Shown: in pieces, positions 14,243 through 24,900 of the stretch
Layout of the letters: the number at the start of each line of letters is the position of its first letter
Numbering within the stretch: the first letter of the stretch is position 1
IMG/VR virus record: IMGVR_UViG_3300025873_000020
Location: 1 to 34,175 of that record
Reading direction: 5' to 3' (one strand)
Length of the DNA stretch: 34,175 nucleotides
From: a virus
Notes under the pieces: model-generated
Database searches by the model: none
Told to the model about the DNA's origin: nothing
The model's input: the letters and a program-made list of their open reading frames with translations, nothing else
Position numbers and translations under genes: made by a program

Positions 14243-17200
14243 ATGATGACGAGAAACAGAGACCCGCTGCGCCAAGCCGCAAATCGACTGAATCGCTCGG
14301 CCCCTCAAGGTGAGCGAGTAGCCTACGTGAATCCCTCAGAGGAGCGGCTCATGAAGGCGTTTGGCGGTTCGGGGAGGCCGGTCAACGGAATCCCCAGCTA
14401 TCAGCCCGTAATGCCCGGCTACGGAGAGGCGCTCGGGGAATCGGCTGCGGCCCAGTTGGCTCTCGTAACAGGGAAGCCACTCTCCTACCAGGGGAAGGAT
14501 TACGATTTCTCAGAGATTATCCCTCGAGGGCTCGAGGACATCGTCGCCGCCGAAAGGCCCGGCCGCATGGCCGCAGCCCAGCAGGATACCGACGTCCTGC
14601 GTCGGACGCTTCTGGGGGGCGAACAGACTGCCGATGATCAGGGACGCATAATAACCGGATATAAGGATGTCCCGGCAGGTAGTGTACGCGACGGCGAGCA
14701 GTACCAGTGGCGTCGTTTTGGGACGGGGCCGGCGAAAGACTGGAATCCGCCGAAGGAAAACCCGGAAACGGGCGAGGCGTGGTCAGAGGGTGGCACACCA
14801 CTAGATGCGGGGCTACCGGTTTCCCAGGGGGGAAGACCATTCACTAAGGGTGAGGTGGAAACCTCTCGGTGGGGTTTCGAGTTGTTGGACTCGAAAGGGA
14901 ACGTCGTTCTCCAGAGTGAGCTTAGTGCAGGAGGGTTCGATAACGGTCGGTTCTGGTCGCCCGATGAGGCGATGTCCAGACCCGACGCTGACGGTAAGAC
15001 CGATATTGACCGTTTCTACGACAAGGCGACGCAGCGGGGGTACATGACTTCGGAGCAGGTTTCCGGCATCAAGAAATCCGAAAACCCCGAGCGATTCATA
15101 ATCGGTGGTGGGGGCGACATGTTCGAGCGGGAACCCGAATATCAGAAAGACCCCGAGACCGGGGCAGAGATAAACGACAAGTGGCTCGCCTCGCGGGGGG
15201 AACCCGGACGTGCGGGCCAAACCATCCGCGAGGGCGAGGGCCTCGTCGATCTTTACGGGCCGAAGGGAATCGCGCAGTACGCCACCGCTGAAGACGTTTC
15301 CGGCGTAGGTCGCGACCGCCGAATAACGGAGATTAAAAACCAGCTTACCTCCGGGGCGCTGGACCCGGATTCGGCGGCCGGTGAACGCGCCTATCGAGAA
15401 ATAGAGCGCCTGACGGATCTGAAGGAGGGGGATTTCATGGGCTATAAGGGCCAGGCCGGCATGGCCTCGGAGGCGGATGTTCGAGCGGGTCGCGCTCAGT
15501 CTGTCGGCGAGTTTATGGGGCTGACGGCGGCCTCGCAGGACGCCGCCGAGCACATGGCCCGTCGGCAACGCGAGGCGGATTTGGCCGACGTTGAGCGTCT
15601 AGGCGGAAGAGCCACGGCGGCCTTTCGCGAACAGGGCGACATCGCGGGGGCGCTCACCCAGGCTCGCGAATTGGGGCCCGGAGGGGCTGCGGCTCCCAGC
15701 GCAATCCCCGGAGCGGGTATGGGAGCGGCCGGACCGGCTGCGGAGCAAGTCCGCGAAATGTATTTACGTACCTTGGGCCGTGAGCCCGATCCGAGCGGGC
15801 TCGCGGCCTGGTCTTCCCAGCTACAGGCGGGGAGCGTTACGCCGCAGCAGATCGAGTCCGCTTTCGTAGAGGCTCGCGCGACCGGGGAGGAGCCCGACCT
15901 CCAGCCCATCGAGGGGCGGCTTCAGGCGCAGGCCCAACGGTTGGGCGCGGAACGGCCCGAGGTGACGGGCGAGGGTTACGCGGAACTGGATGCTGTCGGG
16001 GGCCCGACTATGGACGCCCCGACCGGTTACACTCCTTCCGCCGGGATTGCCGGGCCAAGTCTTTCGGTTGAACCGGGGTACGAGGAATTGGACGCAGTGG
16101 GCGCACCGGATATGTCTAGGGGGTACACTTACACTGCCGACACGGGCATTAGTGGCGGCAGGATTGGGCAGGGTGGCGCATTCGACCCGACCAGTGTGGC
16201 GGGACAAGCTCCCCCCGCGCCCGGAGTTTCCATGCCGGTTCAATCGGCGGCAACGCCCGGAGAGCCGCAACTGATGGCTCCGGGTACGGGACCGCCGTCG
16301 GGCACGGACCCTCTTCGACGGCAGTTGATGGGTGAGGCCGGGGATGCCCTGGGCGCCGGCTTGACCGAGCGCGAACGCCGCAACATCGAACAGGCGAGTC
16401 GAACGGCCTCGGGAGCAAGGGGCCGTATGCGTGACTATGGGAGTATAGTCGGCGAGGTCACAGCCCTGACCCAGGAAGATCGTCAACGGCAGGCCATGAA
16501 TCGTGCTTTTGCACAACAGGCGCTCGGGCAAGAAGTCGGTATTCAGGAGGCTGATCTTCAGCGGAGCATGCAGGCCCAGATGGCTAACCAAGCCGCCCGA
16601 AATCGCCAGCTTGAATTCGGCGTGGGCGCCGGACTCCAGCAGGAGCAGGCCCGCGAGCAGATGGCAATGCAGGGGCGGATGGCGGATATCGGCACCGAGG
16701 CCGAACGTCGGCAGTTCGGCGTCCAGGCGGCCCTACAGCAGGAGCAGTTCGGGGCCCAGCAAAATCTTCAGGCACAGCTTGCGAATCAGGCCGCGAAAAA
16801 TGAGGCCATGCGCTACGGGGTGGGTGCGGGCCTTCAGCAGGAACAAGCGCGCGAGCAGATGGGCATGCAGGGCCGCCTCGCGGATTTGGGCGCCGAGCAG
16901 GCGCGTCGGGAACTGGGAGCCCAGCAGGGATTTGCCGCTGAGTTGGCGAATCTCGAGGCGGGCGAGCGAGGCCGGCAATTGGAGTTGGCGTCGGCTGAGT
17001 CCGACATAACCCGCCAACTGGCCCAGCGTGAACTGGCCGAGCGGCAGCGGCAGACGGGCCTCCAGGCCGAGCGCGACTACGCCCGGCAAATGGTCGGGCT
17101 GGAGACCAGCACTGTGGCAGATCCGTTTCAGGCGATTACCGGGCGCCCGATAGCGGGAGCGATTCCCGGCGCCACCGAAGTGGCTCGAGCCGCGAACTAT

Positions 17201-17563
17201 GGGCTGGTGGCGGGACCTCAATTCGTGACCCCTCAGACGGGGCTGGGCTACACGTCCGCGAAGTCTGCGGCAGAGGCTGGAATGTGGGGGGCGCAGCAGG
17301 AGGCTCAAGCCACGAAAAAAGCCGGAAAGATGTCGATGATCGGGAACATCATAGGGGCCTTTTGCTGGGTCGCCCGCGAAGCCTACGGCGCAAACAACCC
17401 GAAGTGGCTGCGCTTCCGCGAATGGATGCTGAATCGAGCGTCCGACGACCTGCGCGAATATTACATGGAACACGGTCCCGCCATAGCGGAGAGCATCCGC
17501 CACGACGAGCCCGCGAAGGCCCGCATGAGGGACACTATGGACGCAGTACTGGAGGGAGCATAA
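14243..17563 (+). CDS. Large Gln/Ala-rich virion protein, putative ejection protein with DUF4214-like segment
   Basis: A 1106-residue protein; ATG 14243 or 14246 after AAAGGA. Residues about 495-545 contain VREMYLRTLGREPDPSGLAA, a DUF4214-like helical motif. Two copies of a GY-ELDAVG-P-M motif follow (about residues 578 and 613). Residues about 740-960 are a Gln-rich coiled coil with two near-identical copies of GVGAGLQQEQAREQM plus MQGR. The C-terminus has CWVAREAYGANNPKWLRFRE, a motif seen at the ends of phage virion proteins. Such proteins are carried in the particle and injected with the DNA. That role is inferred from position after the nozzle gene and from composition. Confidence 0.65.
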   Translation: MMTRNRDPLRQAANRLNRSAPQGERVAYVNPSEERLMKAFGGSGRPVNGIPSYQPVMPGYGEALGESAAAQLALVTGKPLSYQGKDYDFSEIIPRGLEDIVAAERPGRMAAAQQDTDVLRRTLLGGEQTADDQGRIITGYKDVPAGSVRDGEQYQWRRFGTGPAKDWNPPKENPETGEAWSEGGTPLDAGLPVSQGGRPFTKGEVETSRWGFELLDSKGNVVLQSELSAGGFDNGRFWSPDEAMSRPDADGKTDIDRFYDKATQRGYMTSEQVSGIKKSENPERFIIGGGGDMFEREPEYQKDPETGAEINDKWLASRGEPGRAGQTIREGEGLVDLYGPKGIAQYATAEDVSGVGRDRRITEIKNQLTSGALDPDSAAGERAYREIERLTDLKEGDFMGYKGQAGMASEADVRAGRAQSVGEFMGLTAASQDAAEHMARRQREADLADVERLGGRATAAFREQGDIAGALTQARELGPGGAAAPSAIPGAGMGAAGPAAEQVREMYLRTLGREPDPSGLAAWSSQLQAGSVTPQQIESAFVEARATGEEPDLQPIEGRLQAQAQRLGAERPEVTGEGYAELDAVGGPTMDAPTGYTPSAGIAGPSLSVEPGYEELDAVGAPDMSRGYTYTADTGISGGRIGQGGAFDPTSVAGQAPPAPGVSMPVQSAATPGEPQLMAPGTGPPSGTDPLRRQLMGEAGDALGAGLTERERRNIEQASRTASGARGRMRDYGSIVGEVTALTQEDRQRQAMNRAFAQQALGQEVGIQEADLQRSMQAQMANQAARNRQLEFGVGAGLQQEQAREQMAMQGRMADIGTEAERRQFGVQAALQQEQFGAQQNLQAQLANQAAKNEAMRYGVGAGLQQEQAREQMGMQGRLADLGAEQARRELGAQQGFAAELANLEAGERGRQLELASAESDITRQLAQRELAERQRQTGLQAERDYARQMVGLETSTVADPFQAITGRPIAGAIPGATEVARAANYGLVAGPQFVTPQTGLGYTSAKSAAEAGMWGAQQEAQATKKAGKMSMIGNIIGAFCWVAREAYGANNPKWLRFREWMLNRASDDLREYYMEHGPAIAESIRHDEPAKARMRDTMDAVLEGA

Positions 17564-17564
17564 G

Positions 17565-18959
17565 ATGCCGTTAAGAGGGCCATATTTCGGAAGCACCGGG
17601 GGCGCAATTCAAGTCCCCGATTACAGGCATCGCGGGGCGGAAATCGAGGCGCGGGGATACAGTGCCCTGGGGCAGGGCATCGGGAAAGCCCTCCGCGAGC
17701 TTGGGGAGGGATATTTTAAGAAGAAAGCGGAGAAGAAACTGGCCGAGAGCATGGCCGAGAATCCAGTCGTCATGGAAGCTATGTACGGCGCAGGCGAAGA
17801 GTCGCAAGTGCCAATCGAGCGTGAGCAGAGAGTCAAGGACGTCGTCGCTAGTATTCGCTTGGGCGGCGGCGCCGAGAAATTCATAGCCCGCATGGACAGG
17901 TTGAAGGCCGAGCAGCAGCAGCAGCAAAGGCTGAACTTGGCGGAAGATCGGGCGGCTGAGACCGAAGCGCGGTTGCAGGAAACGGCGGGTTTTGCGAAAA
18001 CCCTGTTCCAACAGGGGCAGCAGCTTCGCACTGAGAACGAAAAACTCGCTCAGTTCCTGACCACGCCCACTCGCCCCGCACCGGTGCCTACCGGGTTCGG
18101 TGGCCCGCAGCCAACGGGTTCCCCTCCACGGGAATCCGTCATCGACAAGACGAGGTATCGTCCCGGCGGCCCGGACGCCCTGCCGTCCCCGGCCACGCAA
18201 GGTCTGTCGCCACGCTTTGAGTCACGAGGGGGGGATATAGAGAGATCGGACCTGTCGCCCACTTCTAAGTTGAGAGCCATGAAAGATTTACAGGCACAGG
18301 ACATCCTCAAGCAGGATCGGGAACTCCAGCTTGGGACGGCGAGGCTGACCGCTGAGACTGCGGGTTTAAGTATAAAGGCATCCTTGGCGAAGCCGGCGAA
18401 CGACCTTCGCAAAGAGTTCATAGCTTTGCCTTCGGTGAAGGATTTTAATAAGGTGTATGCCGCCTATAAAAAGGTGGAAAAGGCGTCCAGGGGCGATACC
18501 GCCGCCGACGACATCGCGCTAATTTTTGGCTACATGAAGATCCTCGATCCGGGCAGCACGGTCAGGGAGGGAGAGTTCGCCACGGCAGAGAAGGCCGGGG
18601 GGGTGGACACGCAAATCGTAAATCTCTACAATAAGCTGCGGAAGGGGACGCGCCTTACGGCGCCCCAGCGGGATGAATTCCTAGATTCCGCCGGGGTCAC
18701 GGCACAAGCCCAGTTTGACGAGCTAGGCGGATTCTTGGACTTTTATTCCGACGTCGCCGAGAGGAAGGGCGTGCCGGTTGCGGATGTTGTTCCGAAGTCA
18801 TTCCTTAAAATTCGTCGAGAGGGATTGCGGGGGCCCCTCGCCACGCCACCGGGGCAAACGGCTCCGGTTTCTGTGACCGTCGTCATGGTGCTTCCGAGTG
18901 GGAATCGATTAGTCAAAGCCGAGGACGGCACTTTCTTTGAACTCCCCCCGGAGGAGTAG
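17565..18959 (+). CDS. Putative internal virion (ejection) protein
   Basis: A 464-residue protein starting 1 nt after the previous stop. It has a Gln-rich helical N-terminal half (MDRLKAEQQQQQRLNLAEDR) and a Pro-rich linker (residues about 165-215). A conserved-looking helical domain follows (PSVKDFNKVYAAYKKVEKAS; IALIFGYMKILDPGSTVREG; EFATAEKAGG), a pattern found in phage internal virion and ejection proteins. The C-terminal VMVLPSGNRLVKAEDGTFFE resembles a short beta motif for docking. It sits between two larger virion proteins, suggesting the three form the ejectosome. Confidence 0.65.
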   Translation: MPLRGPYFGSTGGAIQVPDYRHRGAEIEARGYSALGQGIGKALRELGEGYFKKKAEKKLAESMAENPVVMEAMYGAGEESQVPIEREQRVKDVVASIRLGGGAEKFIARMDRLKAEQQQQQRLNLAEDRAAETEARLQETAGFAKTLFQQGQQLRTENEKLAQFLTTPTRPAPVPTGFGGPQPTGSPPRESVIDKTRYRPGGPDALPSPATQGLSPRFESRGGDIERSDLSPTSKLRAMKDLQAQDILKQDRELQLGTARLTAETAGLSIKASLAKPANDLRKEFIALPSVKDFNKVYAAYKKVEKASRGDTAADDIALIFGYMKILDPGSTVREGEFATAEKAGGVDTQIVNLYNKLRKGTRLTAPQRDEFLDSAGVTAQAQFDELGGFLDFYSDVAERKGVPVADVVPKSFLKIRREGLRGPLATPPGQTAPVSVTVVMVLPSGNRLVKAEDGTFFELPPEE

Positions 18960-18962
18960 GGA

Positions 18963-21900
18963 ATGGCTGGTCGGACAGCTATAAGGGGCCTCCCTTTATC
19001 ACAGGCCGCCTTGGACTATCTGGGAGAGGTAGAGGAACCTTCGGTCCCTATGGGCCTCCCCCTGTCGCCGGCTGGATTGGACTATCTCAAGGCCGCGAAC
19101 ACATCGTCTCGGCCCATAACGATGGACGTCGCTCTCTCGGATTTCGACACCTTCAAGGCATTGAAGGACGCGGGGTTCTTTAAGAGCGACGTGGGAGCCG
19201 CCGAGATGGTGTGGGAAGGCGGCAAGCAATTGGTCAAGGACGTGGGGGCATTCGGAAAGTTTGCCGCCAAGGAAGCGGCTGGCGACAGGCCGTACCTGCT
19301 GGGTTTCCCCGGAGTTGCGGCATACAACTTTTTCCTCGGCGGGAATAAGGAGCGAACCAAGAAGGAGGAGGCCAAGGCCAAGGCGACGATGTCGCAGACC
19401 CTCGGCAACGTCGGCCTCAACTGGGAAGCATTGGCTTCCGGGGGCAAACGGGTATTCGACCAAGCGGTCAGCAATCCTTGGGTTCTCACCGTCCCCGGCG
19501 GTCCTCTCTACAACCTATTCTTTGGCGACGAAACCACTGAGGAGGATCTCCAATCGTCCTACGAGTTCTGGAAACAGTCCAACGAAATAGAGAAGCAGCG
19601 GGCGAATGTAGCCGCCGAGATGGCGGAAAGCGATTTCTGGATGATGGGGGTTGACCCGGAGGTCAGGGAATTGATCGCCTCGGGTGAAGTTAAGCCCGAC
19701 ATGCCGGCGGCAATGGGAGGCGCTCTTGCAGCCGATCCTCTCAACTGGCTTCCCCTTGGGGCTGCGGCACAGGCCGCAGGGGTAGGCAGACCCCTCCTCA
19801 CGGGGGCGAACATGGCCTTACTCAACGACACGGGAAAACTTTTGTTTCTCAGGGAAGCGACGAAAGTCGCCGCCAGGAAAACCTCGGACGTCAGGGTCGC
19901 CGACAAATTGCTGGGCAACGCCGCAGCCATCAATCGAAAGATTGCCGAGAACGAGGGCAAGCTCGCTCCTCTCGCGAGGCAGCGAACCGTCGCCCTCGAA
20001 ACCTACGCCAAGCAACGCCCCTTGGGGGACCCTCTTCGCAAGTCGATAGAGGGCGCCTTGGAGGGCGCGCCCGTACCGGGACGGACCACCCCCGGTGCAG
20101 CCGCACTGGGGGGCACTATGGTGGCCGGTGGGAAGACCGCCGAAACCCTCGGCGGCGTACTTGACTTTATATCCACCGTCTCCGCAGAGATAGCGGTCAC
20201 CCTGCTCGTCAAAAGCGGTATGCCCGAAAAAGCCGCCACCGACGTACTCGGCTATGTTTCAAAGTATGGAGCAAGGGGTGCGATTGGGTTGGGAGTGGTC
20301 GGTCTTTCGGACAGCGACTACGACGTTCTTTTGGGCCTGGGGGCGGCCCTGGGCCCGGCCTTCCTTTCCCGATTCGGCAGGGACTTCGCTGTGGCCGGGA
20401 GGCAGATGATGAAGGCAGAGACGGAACTGCCGTACATAACGAGGCTTCGCTCCGTAGGGCCTGAACGATTGGTGGATCAGGCCATCGACAGGACTACCTT
20501 TGGTTCAACGGTAGGTTCGACCTTCAGACGATCCGTGGGAGCGGCTGAAGGAGGAATCGGAAAAAGGATGTTCGGCACTACCGACGTCGCAGGGAGGACA
20601 AGCGGCATGGGGCCGGCCTCGAGCGCCCTAGCCAGGTTCCTTGATCAAACGAAGGTGGGCAGATGGGCGGAAACGGGGGGACGAATAGCGGAGGGAGCCG
20701 CTCACGGCGGCGCAGTTGGAGGGGGCTTTGGTTACGTCGCGGGAGGCGGCGAAATGCCCGAGGCAACGCTCGGGGGCGTGGGCATGGGACTCGTCCTAGG
20801 TCTCGGCGGCGGGGCATTCGGCCAATGGACTCGATTCGCGAACCCCGCCCAACACGTACAGGCCCGTCATGGGGATTTGCTTTATTACCGAGACAACTAC
20901 CTGCCCGCAGGCGAGAAGGAGGCTTTCGGGAAACTGCCGAGGGCGACACAGATGGCAGTCGCCTCCAAGCAACTCAGTCACCCTGATCTGGTCTTCCATT
21001 TCGTCAGAAAGGGAAAAGGGGGGGAGGCGGGAGGTCACTACGTCGAGGACGCCGGTACGGGTCACGGGGTGGGCCATATCGAGGTAAACGTGGATTCGTC
21101 CAGGGCAATCGAGCCGCTCATTGCTCACGAAGTCGTGCACGACGTCGACGCTCGGAGCGGGATGAAGGCGTTCGACGACTTTCTCATAGGCAACGTCTTC
21201 ACCGATACGCCGGGGTTTTTCTCTGAGCGAGTTACCCCGGAAACCAAGAGTCTTCACCCCGAACTTGAGGTAGGGGACTACATCATAATCGGCGAGGCGG
21301 GGAATCCGAGGAACCCTCGTCGATACAAGACCAACGAAGAATTTGATAAACGCCGGGAGGAATACGGCGAGGCAATCGGGGTGACGGAGGGGAGGGGCGA
21401 AATCCTGATGACGGACGAGAGAGTCGTTCGGGAATTGGTGGCCGAGCATGGGGTTGACTATCTACTCAACGACAAGCGCCGCTATCGAGACTTACACGAA
21501 GGCCCCATTGGGGCGGTGATGAGAGGGCTGATGCAGACCGAACTGGTGAACAGCCGCCCCCTCCTCAAGAAGATGATTGGAACTATGGGGGGAGGGTTTC
21601 GACCCGAGGGGGGCCTGGATTCCCCGAACGCTCTGTTCAAGGATATGCAGCGCATACCCGAGGTCACCGAGTTGGTCCGAAAATACAACATGAAGCTGGA
21701 GGGTGTGGACCTCGAGACGAGGGGGAAGAAATTCACTTATCCCGAGGAGGTCAGCACCATCAAGGTCGAGGCCGCCGACATAGCGAAGCAGCCCGAACTA
21801 ATCGACTTGATGCGGGCGGGTACGCTCCTTCGGGTGGACAAGGACGGCAAGGTATCGGCATCCCACGCCATGACGCCCAGGGAGAGGGGAAAGTACAACA

Positions 21901-24900
21901 GGGATTTCTCCGCTGCGGTAAGGGATTCCATCGCCGCCGCCAACGAGCGAGGCGAATTGACCGAAGGTCACGTCAGGCCCATCGAGACGGCTACGGGGGA
22001 AACCCGGTTTGAAGGCCGCTACATATCCAAAGCGGTCATCGACGCCGTCGAGACGCAGGGCATCTGGAACAAGGAGCAGATCGACCTCCTCCGCAGGGTT
22101 AACGAGGTCCTTGAGAGGGGAGAGGGTGACGAGTTCCTCCTGGCCTATTTCAAGGCCACTCCAAAAGGGGGTGGCCGTTACGTCAATGCATCCGTCCAGA
22201 TGGTGACGGAAGTTCCCTACGGTATCGAAATTTCCAAGAAGGGCAATGTCCTCATCCGAACCGTAAACGTCGACCAGTTGGTCAAGAACATCGAGAAGCT
22301 CTTCCGTACCCAGCCGCGCGAGATGGCTCGCCTATTCGGTCCCGACGAGTCAGGCGCCAAGCATGCATTCCACGAGGCCCTCGACCGCTACCACCGCAAC
22401 CACGCCGAGGGGAGGTCCGGCGAATACCTGCTTGATGCTGACCCCGCCCTGGCAGAGCAAAAGCGAAACCTCATCAACTCCGTATTCGGTGCGGGGCGAA
22501 AGGCCCAACTGGACGCAAATCCTTGGCTTGCGGGACTGGGCAAAAAGGCCCCCAGACCGCCGTACAGGAGCCGCCGCCTCGAGCGGATCGGTAAGGTCAC
22601 CCAACTTTCGGGCAAGCGCCCCGTAAACTATGAGAAGATAGCTCGGAACCTCCTGCCAGCCGAGTCAAAGGGTCGCCCGGAGAAAATTCTGCTTCGGACC
22701 ACGCCGGCCGTAAAGGCTCGCGCGAAAGCGGTGGCCGCCGAGCGAGGGATTTCCATGAACGACGCCCTGAACGTGGCCCTCGAGGAGGCCCTTCCGGGGC
22801 GGGAGACCCCAGTGCCGGAGCGGGCTGAAGGTGATATCACCTTGAAATTGACGCCGGAGGAGGAGGCCCTCCTCGCCAAACCCGAGATAGGCGAGCGCGA
22901 GGCCGACGCCTACCGCGAAGCGGTCTCGAAACGTAGAAGGATCGCACACCGGGATTTGCGGGCGAGGCCGCCGGAAGATAGGCTTTTCATGCCCCGCGAG
23001 GACGAACTTCCGCCGCTCCCTTCGGGCGAACCGGCGGGGCCGCGTTATGACCCGAAGCTTTGGATCACCCGTAACGCAAAGGTCTTTGGCCCGTTTTCCC
23101 GCGATGCGGTGGAAGGTTACCTACAATCGAACCGGATTTCGCCGGATGACTTGGCGTGGGTCGATGGAATGGAGGACTGGGGGCCGGTTGACAAGGTCCT
23201 CGGGGAGCCTTCTTACCCTCCCCCCGAAATGCGAGCGCCCAAAGACCCGAGGCAAGCATTCGAGGAAAGGGGCTTCCAGTCGCCGCTCGCCCAAAAGTGG
23301 CTGACGAAGAGCGGGACCCAAGTGCCGGAATTGGCGGAGAAAATTGGGCGGAAATTCGAGCCCACCATCTTCTTTCATGGGGGAGAGGTCGGGCTACATC
23401 AGTCTCGCGGCAGCAGTGAATATGCGTCGGAAGGTAGATTTGAGGGCGAATTCAAACCCCCGGAGGACCCCGAGGGCCGGTGGACCTTCGAGCCCGGCTC
23501 GCCGGTATGGCTCGCTAGGGATGAGTATTTCGCTCGGGAGTATTCGCCGGGGATTAGAGACCCGGTCCGACTGATCACGCGGGTCACGAAGATTTTCGAT
23601 CCCTCGGACCCGGCGCACGCCAAGCTCTTGCACGAATACTACGAGGAACATGGAATCTTGGGCTGGGACATGGAAAAGGGGCGGAATACCGAGAGCAGTC
23701 GAAAGCTAAGTCTCAACGAGCAGGCGCTCTCGTATAAACACGTCCAATACGGGTTCGACACGCTCCAGGCGCTGGGTTTCGACGGCATGTGGGAGAGTCA
23801 ATTTCGCGGCGACAGCGACACCAAAAGACTGAAGCGGCGCATCAAACGCCTGAGGGAAGATCCCGATTTCTTTCGGGATGAAACCCAGCTTATCGTATTC
23901 GACGGCTCCGACCTCAAACTGGCCGCCGACCACGAGATCCCCGTCAGCGGGGAATTTACGGAGAGCGGCAGGCTCTTCATGCCGGCCGGCGACCGCCCCC
24001 TCGGCCTGTCGGACAACATCCGCGACGTCGTCCTTCCGGGCATCCGGCAGGATAAGTTCAGTCGAGGGCAGCTAGAGGCGGCCCTGAGGAAGACTGCGGG
24101 GGCCAGGGCATACGCCGACGAGATCGGCCTGATCGATTGGCTGAAGGATCGAAAGAGCGTTACCAAGGCCGAGGTGGATGCCTTCGTCAAGGAGAACGCT
24201 CCGAGGCTGGAGGAGAAGGTGCTGGAAATGACCGATCCCGGTGGCGGCCCGAATCCTCCTAAATTCTCCGATCCTAAATGGAACGAACCCGGCGGGACGA
24301 ACTACCGGGAAGTGGTGATCAAGTTGCCGGTCGAGGAGGGGAAGGCAGTATTCCCCGACCCCCTACACTTCGGGGACAACGTCTTGCTCTGGCTTCGCCT
24401 GAACGACCGCATAAACGTAGACGGAAAGAAGGTGATGTTCATAGAGGAAGCGCAGTCGAATATGCATCAGACGGGGAGGAAGGAAGGGTATGGTGACACC
24501 ACCACATCGGGGTGGATCGCTACGCGCCAACCTGACGGGAACTGGACAGTACGCAGGGAGGATGGAGAGGTGCGGCATATCAACGTACCAGCAACCACAG
24601 CCGAAGAGGCTATTCGTGCGTCCTTTGACCGAAGCACGCCGCCGCGCAGGGGAGTCCCAGACGCGCCCTTCAAGAAGAACTGGCCCGCCCTCGCCCTCAA
24701 GCGGGCAATCAAGGAAGCCCTCGAGGGCGGCTACGACGAAATCGCATGGTTGGGCGGCGAGGCTCAGGCGGCGAGGTATGATCTGTCGAAGCAGGTGGAT
24801 CGGATTGAATGGACAAGTTTAGAGGATAAGCCGAAACAACGTTTGCTATCCGTATTTTCTAAGGCGGGGGCTAACTTAGAAGACGGGGGTAGGATTTACA

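Noticed and set aside
14238-14243. TATAAT as a promoter before the 1106-residue gene
   Set aside because: The hexamer runs into the start codon and no -35 lies at proper spacing; a transcript from it could not include the ribosome site.
16733-17596. 287-residue and 256-residue minus-strand ORFs opposite the ejection protein
   Set aside because: They mirror the Gln/Ala-rich coiled coil of the + strand gene and show no motif of their own.
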